Of a stretch of DNA of 32,554 bases, positions 15,539 to 23,807 are shown in pieces. This stretch comes from an uncultured Oscillospiraceae bacterium (lineage in GTDB: Bacteria; Bacillota; Clostridia; Oscillospirales; Oscillospiraceae). The notes under the pieces are model-generated. The model searched no databases, was not told the origin of the DNA, and worked only from the letters and a program-made list of their open reading frames with translations. The translations under genes and the position numbers were made by a program. Location of the stretch: positions 1-32,554 of the forward strand of contig CALXFQ010000013.1 of NCBI GenBank assembly GCA_944387625.1, written 5' to 3'. The stretch's first letter is position 1. Every line of letters starts with the position of its first letter.

Positions 15539-17851
15539 ATGCGGCTGGACCCGCAGGCGACGGAGCTGGTGCTGGCGGCAGGGCGTCATGCCCGGGGACT
15601 GGGCCACAGTTATGTGGGCAGCGTCCATGTGCTGCTGGCCCTGGCCGAGCAGCCGGGACGGATGGGGATGCTGGTCCGCCGGGCCGGGGCGGAACCGATG
15701 CTGCTGCAGGAGCTGGTGGGGCAGATCCACGGCCTTGGCACCGCCGACCTGCCCCTGCCCCAGGGGCTGAGCCGGGAGGCGGAACGGCTCTTCGCCGCCG
15801 CGGCCCGGGAAGCCAAGGCCCTGGGCCACCGGCAGATCCGGCCGGAGCATCTGCTGCTGGCGATGCTTCGCAGCCGGGAGGCGGCGGTGCGGCGGCTGCT
15901 GGCGCTGTGCGGCGTGGATGTGGATGGACTATTCACCCAGGTCCTGATGATGCTCCGGGACCGGGGCGCGGTAAAAGAGGAGGGGACGGACACGAAGCTG
16001 CTGGATCAATTCAGTGTGGACCTGATCGTGAAGGCTCAGGATATGGAGCCGGTGATCGGGCGGGACCGGGAGATCGAAATGGTGATCTCGATCCTGAGCC
16101 GGAAGAACAAGAACAATCCCGCCCTGATCGGCGAGCCGGGGGTGGGCAAGACCGCCATCGCGGAAGGGCTTGCCCAGCGGATGGCTTTGGGGAACGTGCC
16201 GCCCCAATTGAAGGAAAAGCGGCTGATCAGCCTGAACATGGCGGCTCTGGTGGCAGGGACCAAATACCGGGGAGAGTTCGAGGAGCGGCTCCGGGACGTG
16301 CTGGCGGAGATCCGCCGCAGCGGCGACGTGATCTTGTTCGTAGACGAGATGCACACCATCGTCGGCGCGGGCGCGGCGGAGGGGGCGATCGACGCCGCCA
16401 ACATCTTTAAGCCCGCCCTGGGACGGGGAGAATTGCAGATCCTGGGGGCCACCACTCTTACCGAGTATCGAAAGTTCATAGAAAAGGACCCGGCTCTGGA
16501 CCGGCGGTTCCGGCCGGTGATGGTGGCCGAACCCAGTCAGGAGGATACCCTGGCGATCCTGCGAGGATTGAAACCGGGGCTGGAGCGGCACCATCATATG
16601 CGGATCAGCGACGAGGCCATGACCGAAGCGGTGCGTCTGGCGGTGCGCTATCTGCCGGAGCAGTACCTGCCGGACAAGGCGATCGATCTGCTGGACGAGG
16701 GAGCGGCCCGGGCCAGGATGGAGGAGCTGCAGCGAAATTCCGGGGCGGCCAGGCAGGATCTGGAGCTGGCCCTCCACGAGGCGGTCCGGGAGAGCCGGTT
16801 CGAGCGGGCGGCGGAACTGCGGGACAAGATGCGGACCATCGCCGCCCGGCCCGGAGAGCATAAGCGGCCCCGGGTGGTCACCGGGGCGGATGTGGCCTGG
16901 GCGGTATCCGCCCGGACCGGGATCCCGGCAGGACGGCTCACCGCCGACGAGCGCCAGCGGCTGCTGGGCCTGGAGGAGGTGCTCTCCAACCGGGTGATGG
17001 GCCAGCCCCAGGCGGTGGCCGCGGTGGCGGAGGCGGTGCGAAGGGGCTACAGCGGGGTCCGGGACGAGGACCGGCCCATCGCCTCCCTGCTCTTCACCGG
17101 CCCTACCGGGGTGGGCAAGACCGAGCTGTGCCGGGTGCTGGCGGAGGAGCTGTTCGGCAGCCGGGAAGCCATGATCCGGCTGGACATGACCGAGTACATG
17201 GAAAAGCACTCGGTATCCCGGCTGATCGGCGCGCCGCCGGGGTATATCGGCTACGAAGAGGGTGGCAAGCTCACCGAGGCGGTCCGCCGCCGGCCCTATT
17301 GCCTGGTGCTGCTGGATGAGCTGGAAAAGGCCCACCGGGATGTGGCAGGGATCTTACTGCAGATCATGGAGGAAGGAGAGCTTACCGACTCCACCGGCCG
17401 AAAGGTCAGCTTCAAAAACGCCATCGTGGTGATGACCTCCAACATCGGCGCGGAAGTGAAGGGGGAGGGCCTGGGCTTCCAGCCGGCAGGCCGGGAAGGG
17501 GAAACGGACAGCGCCTTGCGCCAGGCGTTCTCCCCGGAGTTTCTGGGCCGGATCGATCAGGTGGTCTGCTTCCGGCCTTTGGGACCGGGAGCCATGGACG
17601 CGATCGCGGGAAAATACCTTCGGGAGGTCCAGCGGCGGCTGGAGAAAATGGACATCCAGCTCCAACTGCCGGAGGACCTGGCCCACGCGCTGGGCAGCCG
17701 GTGCGGGAAAAAGGGCGGGGCCAGGGACCTGCGGCGGCTGGTCCAGGATGAGGTGGAAGGCCCGCTGGCCAGCCTGCTCCTGGGCCGGGGCAGAAAGCCC
17801 ACCAAGATCTCGGCCACCTACTGTGAGGGGACGCTGGAATTTCGGAGCTGA
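15539..17851 (+). CDS. clpC: ClpC-like AAA+ unfoldase (Hsp100)
   Basis: ATP-driven unfoldase that feeds substrates to the ClpP peptidase. The 770-residue protein has a Clp N-domain with two repeats (about 1-140), and a first AAA module with Walker A GEPGVGKT at 198-205 and FVDEMH. A short UVR-like middle segment ([19 protein letters not shown], about 415-435) marks ClpC rather than ClpB. The second AAA module has Walker A GPTGVGKT at 521-528, [13 protein letters not shown] and [12 protein letters not shown] at 645-647 fits the ClpP-binding loop. It is somewhat shorter than Bacillus ClpC (810). AAGGAGG precedes the ATG. Unlike the usual ctsR-mcsA-mcsB-clpC operon it is alone, so adaptor and regulator genes are not adjacent. 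Confidence 0.92.
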   Translation: MRLDPQATELVLAAGRHARGLGHSYVGSVHVLLALAEQPGRMGMLVRRAGAEPMLLQELVGQIHGLGTADLPLPQGLSREAERLFAAAAREAKALGHRQIRPEHLLLAMLRSREAAVRRLLALCGVDVDGLFTQVLMMLRDRGAVKEEGTDTKLLDQFSVDLIVKAQDMEPVIGRDREIEMVISILSRKNKNNPALIGEPGVGKTAIAEGLAQRMALGNVPPQLKEKRLISLNMAALVAGTKYRGEFEERLRDVLAEIRRSGDVILFVDEMHTIVGAGAAEGAIDAANIFKPALGRGELQILGATTLTEYRKFIEKDPALDRRFRPVMVAEPSQEDTLAILRGLKPGLERHHHMRISDEAMTEAVRLAVRYLPEQYLPDKAIDLLDEGAARARMEELQRNSGAARQDLELALHEAVRESRFERAAELRDKMRTIAARPGEHKRPRVVTGADVAWAVSARTGIPAGRLTADERQRLLGLEEVLSNRVMGQPQAVAAVAEAVRRGYSGVRDEDRPIASLLFTGPTGVGKTELCRVLAEELFGSREAMIRLDMTEYMEKHSVSRLIGAPPGYIGYEEGGKLTEAVRRRPYCLVLLDELEKAHRDVAGILLQIMEEGELTDSTGRKVSFKNAIVVMTSNIGAEVKGEGLGFQPAGREGETDSALRQAFSPEFLGRIDQVVCFRPLGPGAMDAIAGKYLREVQRRLEKMDIQLQLPEDLAHALGSRCGKKGGARDLRRLVQDEVEGPLASLLLGRGRKPTKISATYCEGTLEFRS

Positions 17852-17856
17852 AAGAG

Positions 17857-17900
17857 AGATCCATGTTTTTGAACAGATGTTCAAAAACATGGATCTTTTG
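17857..17900. terminator. Strong palindromic terminator after clpC
   Basis: Perfect 19-base arms (17857-17875 and 17878-17896) with only GA between, followed by TTTTG and, some bases later, seven Ts. It starts five bases after the clpC stop and separates clpC from the dcw promoter. Confidence 0.9.
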
Positions 17901-17931
17901 AAATTTTTTTAAGGGAAATTGGTGAAAAAGA

Positions 17932-17960
17932 TTGATTTTTTGTGAAGGACCATTTATACT
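17932..17960 (+). promoter_or_regulatory. Sigma-A promoter of the dcw (division and cell wall) cluster
   Basis: TTGATT (17932-17937), a 17-base spacer and TATACT (17955-17960), 59 bases before the mraZ start. It is the only clear promoter ahead of ten closely spaced genes. Confidence 0.82.
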
Positions 17961-17968
17961 GTAGGCAA

Positions 17969-18004
17969 GTGGAGCAAAATGGATGAAAAGTGGAGCAAAA
18001 TGGA
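17969..18004 (+). promoter_or_regulatory. Putative MraZ operator: four TGGA boxes in tandem
   Basis: TGGA occurs at 17970, 17980, 17991 and 18001, a period of 10, 11 and 10 bases that places all four on one face of the helix. Boxes 1 and 3 share GTGGAGCAAAATGGA. Known MraZ proteins bind tandem GTGG/TGGG-type boxes ahead of mraZ. The array starts about 10 bases after the -10 and its last box merges with the mraZ ribosome binding site, so binding should block early transcription. Confidence 0.8.
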
Positions 18005-18019
18005 GGAGGTGAGGCGCAG

Positions 18020-18448
18020 ATGATCGGCAAGTACCCGGCCAAGCTGGACGATAAGAACCGTCTGATCGTACCGGCCAAGCTGCGTTCGGAGCTGGGGGAT
18101 CGGTTTTTCGTGACCCTGGGCATCAACACCGGCCGTCCCTGCCTCACCGTTTACACCGCCAGGGATTGGGATACCCTCCAGGCCAACTACAACGCGGTGC
18201 CCATCTCCCAGCGAGGGGCGGCCACCGCGCTGATCTTCACCAACGCCATCGAGTGCGAGCCGGATAAGCAGGCCCGGTTCATCCTTGCCCCCCACCTGAT
18301 CAAATACGCCGGGATCGACCGGGAAGTGGTGATCGCCGGCCGGGCAGGTCAGGCGGAGATCTGGAACGCGGAAGCGTACGAGGATTTTGAGCGGGAGAAC
18401 CTGACCCCTGAAAAGCTGCTGTCCTCCCTGGAGGCGATCGGCTTATGA
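18020..18448 (+). CDS. mraZ: Transcriptional regulator MraZ
   Basis: DNA-binding regulator at the head of the dcw cluster. The 142-residue protein has two AbrB-like half domains: the first with DDKNRLIVPAKLR (about residues 9-21), the second with PDKQARFILAPHLIKYAGI (about 80-100). ATG 18020 was chosen because GGAGGAGG lies upstream and the protein begins MIGKYPAKLD, as in the family; the open frame runs a further 10 codons up through the operator. Length is normal. It shares an ATGA overlap with rsmH. Autorepression through the upstream TGGA boxes is the expected mode. Confidence 0.96.
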   Translation: MIGKYPAKLDDKNRLIVPAKLRSELGDRFFVTLGINTGRPCLTVYTARDWDTLQANYNAVPISQRGAATALIFTNAIECEPDKQARFILAPHLIKYAGIDREVVIAGRAGQAEIWNAEAYEDFERENLTPEKLLSSLEAIGL

Positions 18449-19380
18449 GCGAGTTTCATCATGTTTCGGTGCTTCTGGACCAGTGCGTCCAGGCCCTGGA
18501 CATCAAGCCTGATGGCATTTATGTAGACGGCACCCTGGGCGGCGGCGGCCACTCCGCCCAGATCGCCCAGCGGCTCACCACCGGCCGGCTGATCGGCATC
18601 GACCGGGACCCGGCGGCCCTGAAGGCGGCGGGCGCCCGGCTGGCCCCCTGGGCGGACCGGGTGAGGTTGGTACACTCGAATTTTTCGGAGATGGCTTCGG
18701 TCCTTCGGGATCTGGAGATCGACGGCGTGGACGGCATCTTGCTGGACCTGGGGGTTTCCTCCCCCCAGCTGGATGAGGCCAGCCGGGGCTTTTCCTACAT
18801 GGCGGACGCCCCTCTGGATATGCGGATGAACACCGAAGATCCGCTGGACGCCTACACCGTGGTGAACACCTGGTCCCAGGAGGAGCTGAAGCGGATCTTG
18901 TACGGATACGGCGAGGAACGCTATGCCCCCCAGATCGCTTCGGCGATCTGCCGCAGAAGGGAGGACCGGCCCATCGCCACCACATTGGAGCTGGTGGAGG
19001 TGATCCGAAGCGCCATGCCCCCCGCGGCCCTGCGGGAGAAACAGCATCCGGCGAAGCGGACCTTCCAGGCGATCCGGATCGCGGTGAACGACGAGCTGGG
19101 GGCGGTGGAGCGGATCATGAAGGACGCGATCGGCTGCCTGCGGCCCGGCGGCCGGCTGGCGGTCATCACCTTCCATTCTCTGGAAGACCGGATCGTAAAG
19201 ACCGGCATGGCCGCCGCGGCGAAGGGCTGCACCTGTCCGCCGGAGTTTCCCGTCTGCGTCTGCGGCAAGAAGCCTCAGGTCCGGCTGGTCAGCCGCAGGC
19301 CCATCGTTTCCGACCAGGAGGAACTGGACCGCAACCCCCGGGCCAGAAGCGCCAAGCTTCGGGTGTGTGAGAAGCTGTGA
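18445..19380 (+). CDS. rsmH: 16S rRNA (cytosine-1402-N4)-methyltransferase
   Basis: Methylates N4 of C1402 in 16S rRNA, the partner modification to RsmI. The 311-residue protein begins with the family signature (EFHHVSVLLDQCVQAL). The SAM site is YVDGTLGGGGHS near residues 30-41, and DGILLDLGVSSPQLD and a FHSLEDRIVK motif follow. A four-cysteine segment (CTCPPEFPVCVCGKKP, about residues 270-285) is usual in this family. The start codon overlaps the mraZ stop as ATGA, typical of translational coupling. Confidence 0.97.
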   Translation: MSEFHHVSVLLDQCVQALDIKPDGIYVDGTLGGGGHSAQIAQRLTTGRLIGIDRDPAALKAAGARLAPWADRVRLVHSNFSEMASVLRDLEIDGVDGILLDLGVSSPQLDEASRGFSYMADAPLDMRMNTEDPLDAYTVVNTWSQEELKRILYGYGEERYAPQIASAICRRREDRPIATTLELVEVIRSAMPPAALREKQHPAKRTFQAIRIAVNDELGAVERIMKDAIGCLRPGGRLAVITFHSLEDRIVKTGMAAAAKGCTCPPEFPVCVCGKKPQVRLVSRRPIVSDQEELDRNPRARSAKLRVCEKL

Positions 19381-19417
19381 CCTTTTCTTCCGATCCATCG
19401 AAGGGAGTTGGATATAT

Positions 19418-19894
19418 ATGACACGTCAACCGGATATCCTCTATGTCCGATATTATACCGGCGGCGCTGCCGCCCCCAACATCGAGCCTCAGCCCCATGC
19501 CCCCACCGCCCGGCCCGGCGTCCAGACCCGGCCGGTCCGCGTCGGCCGCCGGAAGGTGATCCGGGTGGACCTGATCAACGTGTGCGCGGTGGTTGTGGCG
19601 GCGGTGATGCTGGTAGCCATGGTCATCGGCCTGGCAGAGCTGGGCGCCGTGCGCGCCAGACGTCAGCAGCTGGAGGACTACACCACCCAGCTCCAGGCAG
19701 AGAACATCCGGCTCCAGGCGGAGTATGAGGCAGGCTACGACCTGGAAGACATCCGCCAGCGGGCCTTGGAGATGGGCCTGGTGCCGGTGGACAGCGTGCC
19801 GCACATCACCGTGGAGCTGCCGGAGGAGGAGGTCCAGGAAGAGCTCTCCGGCTGGGAGCGGTTCTGGGCAGAGTTTTGGGAGATGTTCTCATAA
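19418..19894 (+). CDS. ftsL: FtsL-like septum protein
   Basis: Small bitopic membrane protein that would join DivIB and DivIC to activate the septal synthase FtsW/PBP. The 158-residue protein is assigned by position (between rsmH and the septal PBP) and architecture: cytoplasmic N-tail rich in proline (1-48), one membrane helix (about 51-75), and a coiled-coil segment (78-105). RALEMGLVPVDS (115-126) is the usual end of the FtsL/DivIC fold. ATG 19418 has GAAGGGAG upstream. Odd points are the long N-tail and a 28-residue C-terminal extension that is acidic and then tryptophan-rich. Sequence identity to named FtsL proteins is low, as is usual. Confidence 0.82.
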   Translation: MTRQPDILYVRYYTGGAAAPNIEPQPHAPTARPGVQTRPVRVGRRKVIRVDLINVCAVVVAAVMLVAMVIGLAELGAVRARRQQLEDYTTQLQAENIRLQAEYEAGYDLEDIRQRALEMGLVPVDSVPHITVELPEEEVQEELSGWERFWAEFWEMFS

Positions 19895-19918
19895 ATCACC
19901 TGCCGGCCAAGTAGGATT

Positions 19919-19972
19919 GGATAGAGCTGCAATGGGCAGTGAGGGAGCGACCCTTACTGCCCATTTCTATCC
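19919..19972 (+). promoter_or_regulatory. Two-part RNA hairpin between ftsL and the PBP gene
   Basis: An inner 14-bp stem with one G-T pair (19932-19945 with 19951-19964, loop AGCGA) is extended, after a bulge, by GGATAG/CTATCC (19919-19924 with 19967-19972). It ends four bases before the PBP ribosome binding site region. There is no good U-tract, so a role in mRNA stability or partial attenuation is more likely than full termination. The role is inference. Confidence 0.6.
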
Positions 19973-19993
19973 TGAAAGAAAGGCCGGGTGGAT

Positions 19994-22327
19994 ATGAAGA
20001 AGGATGGACGGAAGGAGTATCTTCGGGTCCGGGGGGATCTGGGCCAGCGCCGGAGGATCATGGCCCTGGCGGCGCTGCTGGGGCTGGGGGCCTTTATACC
20101 CACGGCCCTCCAACTCTACCGGCTGATGATCGTGGACCACGACTATTATGCGGGCCTGGCGCTGCGGAACCAGACCCGGACCACCTATGTGACCGCGGAC
20201 CGGGGCACGATCTACGACCGGAACATGGAGATCCTGGCCTGCGCCCAGACCGTGGAGAACGTGTATCTCGATCCCCACGAACTGCGCCAGTCCGGGGCAG
20301 ATCTGCAGGCCCTTTCCCGGGAGCTGGGGCAGATCCTGGACCTGGACCCGGATAAGATCCTGGAAAAAAGCAAAAATATGTCCCTGCGGTATCAGCAGAT
20401 CGCCGCGGCGGTGGACGAGGACACCGCCGGGAAGATCCGGGATCTGATCGCCCGGGAGCAGATCGCCGGGGTCCATCTGGAGCCCAGCTCCAAGCGCTAC
20501 TATCCCCAGGGATCCCTGGCGGCCCAGGTGATCGGGTTCACCAACGCCTCCAATACCGGCAGTGAGGGGATCGAGGCGGCCTATGACCAGTATCTCAGCG
20601 GCACCCCGGGAAGAGTGATCACCACCAAGGGCAGCAACGAGATGGATATGCCCTTCTCCTATGAGGACCAGATCGCGGCGGTCCCCGGGTGCGATGTGAT
20701 CTTGACTCTGGATACGACGGTCCAGTCCTGCCTGGAAAAGCAGATGGCGGCGGCGATCGACCGATACGATGTACAAAACGGGGCCTTTGGCCTGGTGATG
20801 GATGTGGACACCGGGGAAGTCCTGGCGATGGCTACCCTGGGCAGCTACGATCCCAACGCTTATTTGGAGATCGCCGATCCCCAGGCCCTGGCCCAGGTGG
20901 AGGAGCTGGAAAGGACCTACCTTTCCTACGCCCCCGGCACGGACCGATATGAGGACGGCCTGAAAGCCTACCAGGAAGCCCTCACCGCCGCCCGGCTGAA
21001 GCAGTGGCGCAACCGGGTGATCAGCGACGGCTATGAGCCTGGGTCCACCTTTAAAGTGCTGACCATGGCGGCGGCCCTGGATAGCGGTTCGATCGATCTG
21101 GACACTACCTTTTATTGCAAAGGAGCCGAGCAGATCCCCGGCCGGGCGCAGCTCCTGCATTGCTGGCGGCCGGCGGGCCACGGGTCCCAGAAGACCGCCC
21201 AGGCCCTGCAAAATTCCTGCAATCTGGCTTTTGCCCACATAGCCTTGAAGATGGGCGGGGACACTTTCTATGACTACATCCAGCGCTTCGGGGTGATGGA
21301 GAAGACCGGCATCGACCTGAATGGGGAGAGCAAAGGGGTGTTTTTCAGCAAGGAGCTGGTGACCGATACGGAAAAGTGGGGCACCGCCTCCCTGACCTCT
21401 GGCTCTTTCGGCCAGACCTTCAAGCTCACCCCCTTGCAGCTGGTCCGGGCGATCAGCGCGGTGGTCAACGGGGGGTATCTGATGGAGCCTTACATCGTTT
21501 CGGAGGCGATCGACGCCCAGGGCCGCACCGTGCTGCGCCAGGAGCCTACCATGGTCCGCCAGGTGATCTCGGAGGAGACCTCCAAGACCATGTGCCAGCT
21601 TCTCAAAGGGGTGGTCGCCGAGGGGACCGCGAAAAACGCGGCGGTGGCCGGGTTCTCCATCGGGGGAAAGACCGGCACTTCGGAGAAAATAGACGTTTTC
21701 GATGAGAACGGCCAGCGGGTGCTGGACAAGATCGTTTCATTTGTAGGTATTGCGCCTATGGAAGATCCGGAGTATATTGTATTGGTAGCATTGGATACCC
21801 CGTCCCGGACCACCGGGCTGTACATCTCCGGCGGCGCCATGGCGGCCCCTACCGTGGGGGCGGTGATGGGGGACATTCTGCCCTATCTGGGCGTGGCCCA
21901 GAACTATACCGAAGAGGAACTGCCGGGGAAGACCCTGGTGATGGAGGACCTGACCGGCCTGACGGTCCAGGAGGCCCAGGAGAAGCTGAAAGACCAGGGC
22001 CTGACCTGCCAGACGGTGGGGGAGGGCCAGAGCGTCACCGGCCAGATCCCGGCGGCAGGCAGGACCATCAGCGGCGGCAGTCAGGTGGTGCTCTACCTGG
22101 ACCAGGAGCCGCCGGAGGAACTGGTGGCTGTGCCGGACTTTGCCGGGCTGACCCGGCAGCAGGCCAGCGACCAGGCGGGAAAGCTGGGGCTGTACATCCT
22201 GGTCACCGGGAACATGGACCTGACCCCGGATGTGAAGGTGTCCTATCAGGACATCGCTCCGGGGACCCAGGTGGCCGTGGGCACCACCGTGACGCTGTGC
22301 TTCGTGGATACACAGAACATCCCTTGA
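19994..22327 (+). CDS. Class B penicillin-binding protein with PASTA domains (FtsI/SpoVD-like)
   Basis: Membrane-anchored peptidoglycan transpeptidase. It has one N-terminal membrane helix (about residues 20-40), a PBP dimerisation domain containing RGTIYDRN (about 72-79), and a transpeptidase domain with the three active-site motifs. These are STFK with the nucleophile serine near 351, SCN near 408, and KTGTS near 559. Two PASTA domains follow (about 645-700 and 710-770). This layout fits SpoVD or PBP2x; the dcw position, next to ftsL and with ftsW in the cluster, fits the vegetative septal enzyme. No second copy is visible, so one protein may serve both. I chose ATG 19994 (AAAGG 10 bases upstream); GTG 19988 is possible and adds two residues. 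Confidence 0.93.
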   Translation: MKKDGRKEYLRVRGDLGQRRRIMALAALLGLGAFIPTALQLYRLMIVDHDYYAGLALRNQTRTTYVTADRGTIYDRNMEILACAQTVENVYLDPHELRQSGADLQALSRELGQILDLDPDKILEKSKNMSLRYQQIAAAVDEDTAGKIRDLIAREQIAGVHLEPSSKRYYPQGSLAAQVIGFTNASNTGSEGIEAAYDQYLSGTPGRVITTKGSNEMDMPFSYEDQIAAVPGCDVILTLDTTVQSCLEKQMAAAIDRYDVQNGAFGLVMDVDTGEVLAMATLGSYDPNAYLEIADPQALAQVEELERTYLSYAPGTDRYEDGLKAYQEALTAARLKQWRNRVISDGYEPGSTFKVLTMAAALDSGSIDLDTTFYCKGAEQIPGRAQLLHCWRPAGHGSQKTAQALQNSCNLAFAHIALKMGGDTFYDYIQRFGVMEKTGIDLNGESKGVFFSKELVTDTEKWGTASLTSGSFGQTFKLTPLQLVRAISAVVNGGYLMEPYIVSEAIDAQGRTVLRQEPTMVRQVISEETSKTMCQLLKGVVAEGTAKNAAVAGFSIGGKTGTSEKIDVFDENGQRVLDKIVSFVGIAPMEDPEYIVLVALDTPSRTTGLYISGGAMAAPTVGAVMGDILPYLGVAQNYTEEELPGKTLVMEDLTGLTVQEAQEKLKDQGLTCQTVGEGQSVTGQIPAAGRTISGGSQVVLYLDQEPPEELVAVPDFAGLTRQQASDQAGKLGLYILVTGNMDLTPDVKVSYQDIAPGTQVAVGTTVTLCFVDTQNIP

Positions 22328-22354
22328 AGTGGAGAGGACCAAGGAGGCGCGCAT

Positions 22355-23803
22355 TTGAAATTAAAGGAGCTGCTCAAGGGCGTGGAGGTGCTGGAAGTCC
22401 ACGCCGAGTTGGACCGTCCGATCGGGTCAGTGGTCTGCGATCACCGCCAGGCGGCAGACGGCAGTCTGTTCGTGGCGGTGAAGGGCTTTGCCCATGACGG
22501 CAACAGCTTTATCGCCCCGGCGCTGGAACGGGGGGCGGCGGTGGTGGTCACCGCCCGGCCTCCGGCGGGAACGGTGCCTTACATCCTGGTGGCGGACGAC
22601 CGGCAGGCCCTGGCGCGGATCGGCCGGAACTTTTACGGCGATCCGGCAAAGTCCATGATCATGGTAGGCGTCACCGGCACCAACGGCAAGACTTCCGTGA
22701 CCTGGCTTTTAAAGCAGGTGCTGGAACAGGTCACCGGGGAGAAGGTGGGCCTGATCGGCACCATTGAGATCCGAATCGGAGAGGAGCAGGTGGCTACGGA
22801 CCGTACCACCCCGGAGAGCCTGGAGCTTCAGGAACTGCTGGCCCGGATGCGGGACGGGGGATGCCGGTATGTGGTGATGGAGGTATCCTCCCACGCCATT
22901 GCCCTGGAAAGGGTGGAGGGCATCCGCTTCGATGTGGCGGCCTTCACTAATCTTACCGAGGACCATCTGGACTTCCACAAGACCATGGAGGACTACTGCG
23001 ACACCAAGGCCCGGATCTTTCGCCAGTGCGGCCGGGCGGTGATCAACCGGGACGATCAGTGGGCGGACCGGATCTGCGCCCAGGTCGCCTGCCCGGTGAT
23101 CGGGACCTCCGCCAGGGAGGCGACGGATCTGTATGCCCGGGACATCCGGCTGGAGCCGGAGGGGGTGCGTTTCACCGCGGTGGCCGGACAGGAGCGGACG
23201 CCGGTGCGGCTGCCGATCCCGGGACGGTTCACCGTGTACAACGCCCTGACGGTCCTGGGGGCGGTGAAGGCTCTGGGCCTGCCCCTGGGACCGGCGGCCC
23301 AGGTCCTGGCCCAGGTCCGGGGGGTGAAGGGCCGGGCGGAGGTGGTGCCCACCCCCGGCACCGGCTTTACCGTGGTGATCGACTATGCCCACACCCCCGA
23401 CGCGCTGGAGAACGTGCTCAGGACCATGCGGGGCGCCTGCCGGGGACGGCTGATCTGTGTCTTCGGCTGCGGCGGGGACCGGGACCCTATCAAGCGGCCG
23501 ATCATGGGCCGAATCGGGGTGGAGCTGTCAGATCTTGCGGTGATCTCCTCGGACAATCCCCGGGGCGAGGACCCGGCCGCCATCATCCGGGACATCCTGG
23601 CCGGGGTGGAGCCGGGGATGGGCGCGTATAAAATTATTGAAGATCGTCGAAAAGCTATACGTTTTGCCATGGACATCGGCGAAAAAAATGATATAATCAT
23701 ACTGGCCGGAAAGGGCCATGAGAACTATCAGCAGATCCGCGGCGTGAAGCATCCTCTGGACGAGCGGGAGGAGGTGGCCCGGTGGCTGATGGAAAAGAGG
23801 TAA
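22355..23803 (+). CDS. murE: UDP-MurNAc-tripeptide synthetase MurE
   Basis: Cytoplasmic ligase that adds the third residue of the peptidoglycan stem peptide. The 482-residue protein has the Mur ATP loop GTNGKTS at 108-114, the TTPESLELQ segment that contacts the substrate, and VSSHAIALERVEG. DNPR is at 400-403, the signature of enzymes that add meso-diaminopimelate rather than lysine; the DNPRxEDP context is intact. The start is TTG 22355 with AAGGAGG 7 bases upstream. It is followed by murF after 4 bases. Confidence 0.96.
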   Translation: MKLKELLKGVEVLEVHAELDRPIGSVVCDHRQAADGSLFVAVKGFAHDGNSFIAPALERGAAVVVTARPPAGTVPYILVADDRQALARIGRNFYGDPAKSMIMVGVTGTNGKTSVTWLLKQVLEQVTGEKVGLIGTIEIRIGEEQVATDRTTPESLELQELLARMRDGGCRYVVMEVSSHAIALERVEGIRFDVAAFTNLTEDHLDFHKTMEDYCDTKARIFRQCGRAVINRDDQWADRICAQVACPVIGTSAREATDLYARDIRLEPEGVRFTAVAGQERTPVRLPIPGRFTVYNALTVLGAVKALGLPLGPAAQVLAQVRGVKGRAEVVPTPGTGFTVVIDYAHTPDALENVLRTMRGACRGRLICVFGCGGDRDPIKRPIMGRIGVELSDLAVISSDNPRGEDPAAIIRDILAGVEPGMGAYKIIEDRRKAIRFAMDIGEKNDIIILAGKGHENYQQIRGVKHPLDEREEVARWLMEKR

Positions 23804-23807
23804 ACAA

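Noticed and set aside
15539..17851. ClpB disaggregase rather than ClpC
   Set aside because: The long ClpB coiled-coil middle domain is absent; a short UVR-like segment and an LGF ClpP loop are present.
17990..18019. Upstream start for mraZ adding ten residues
   Set aside because: The extra codons lie in the operator boxes, and the ATG at 18020 has the ribosome binding site and family N-terminus.
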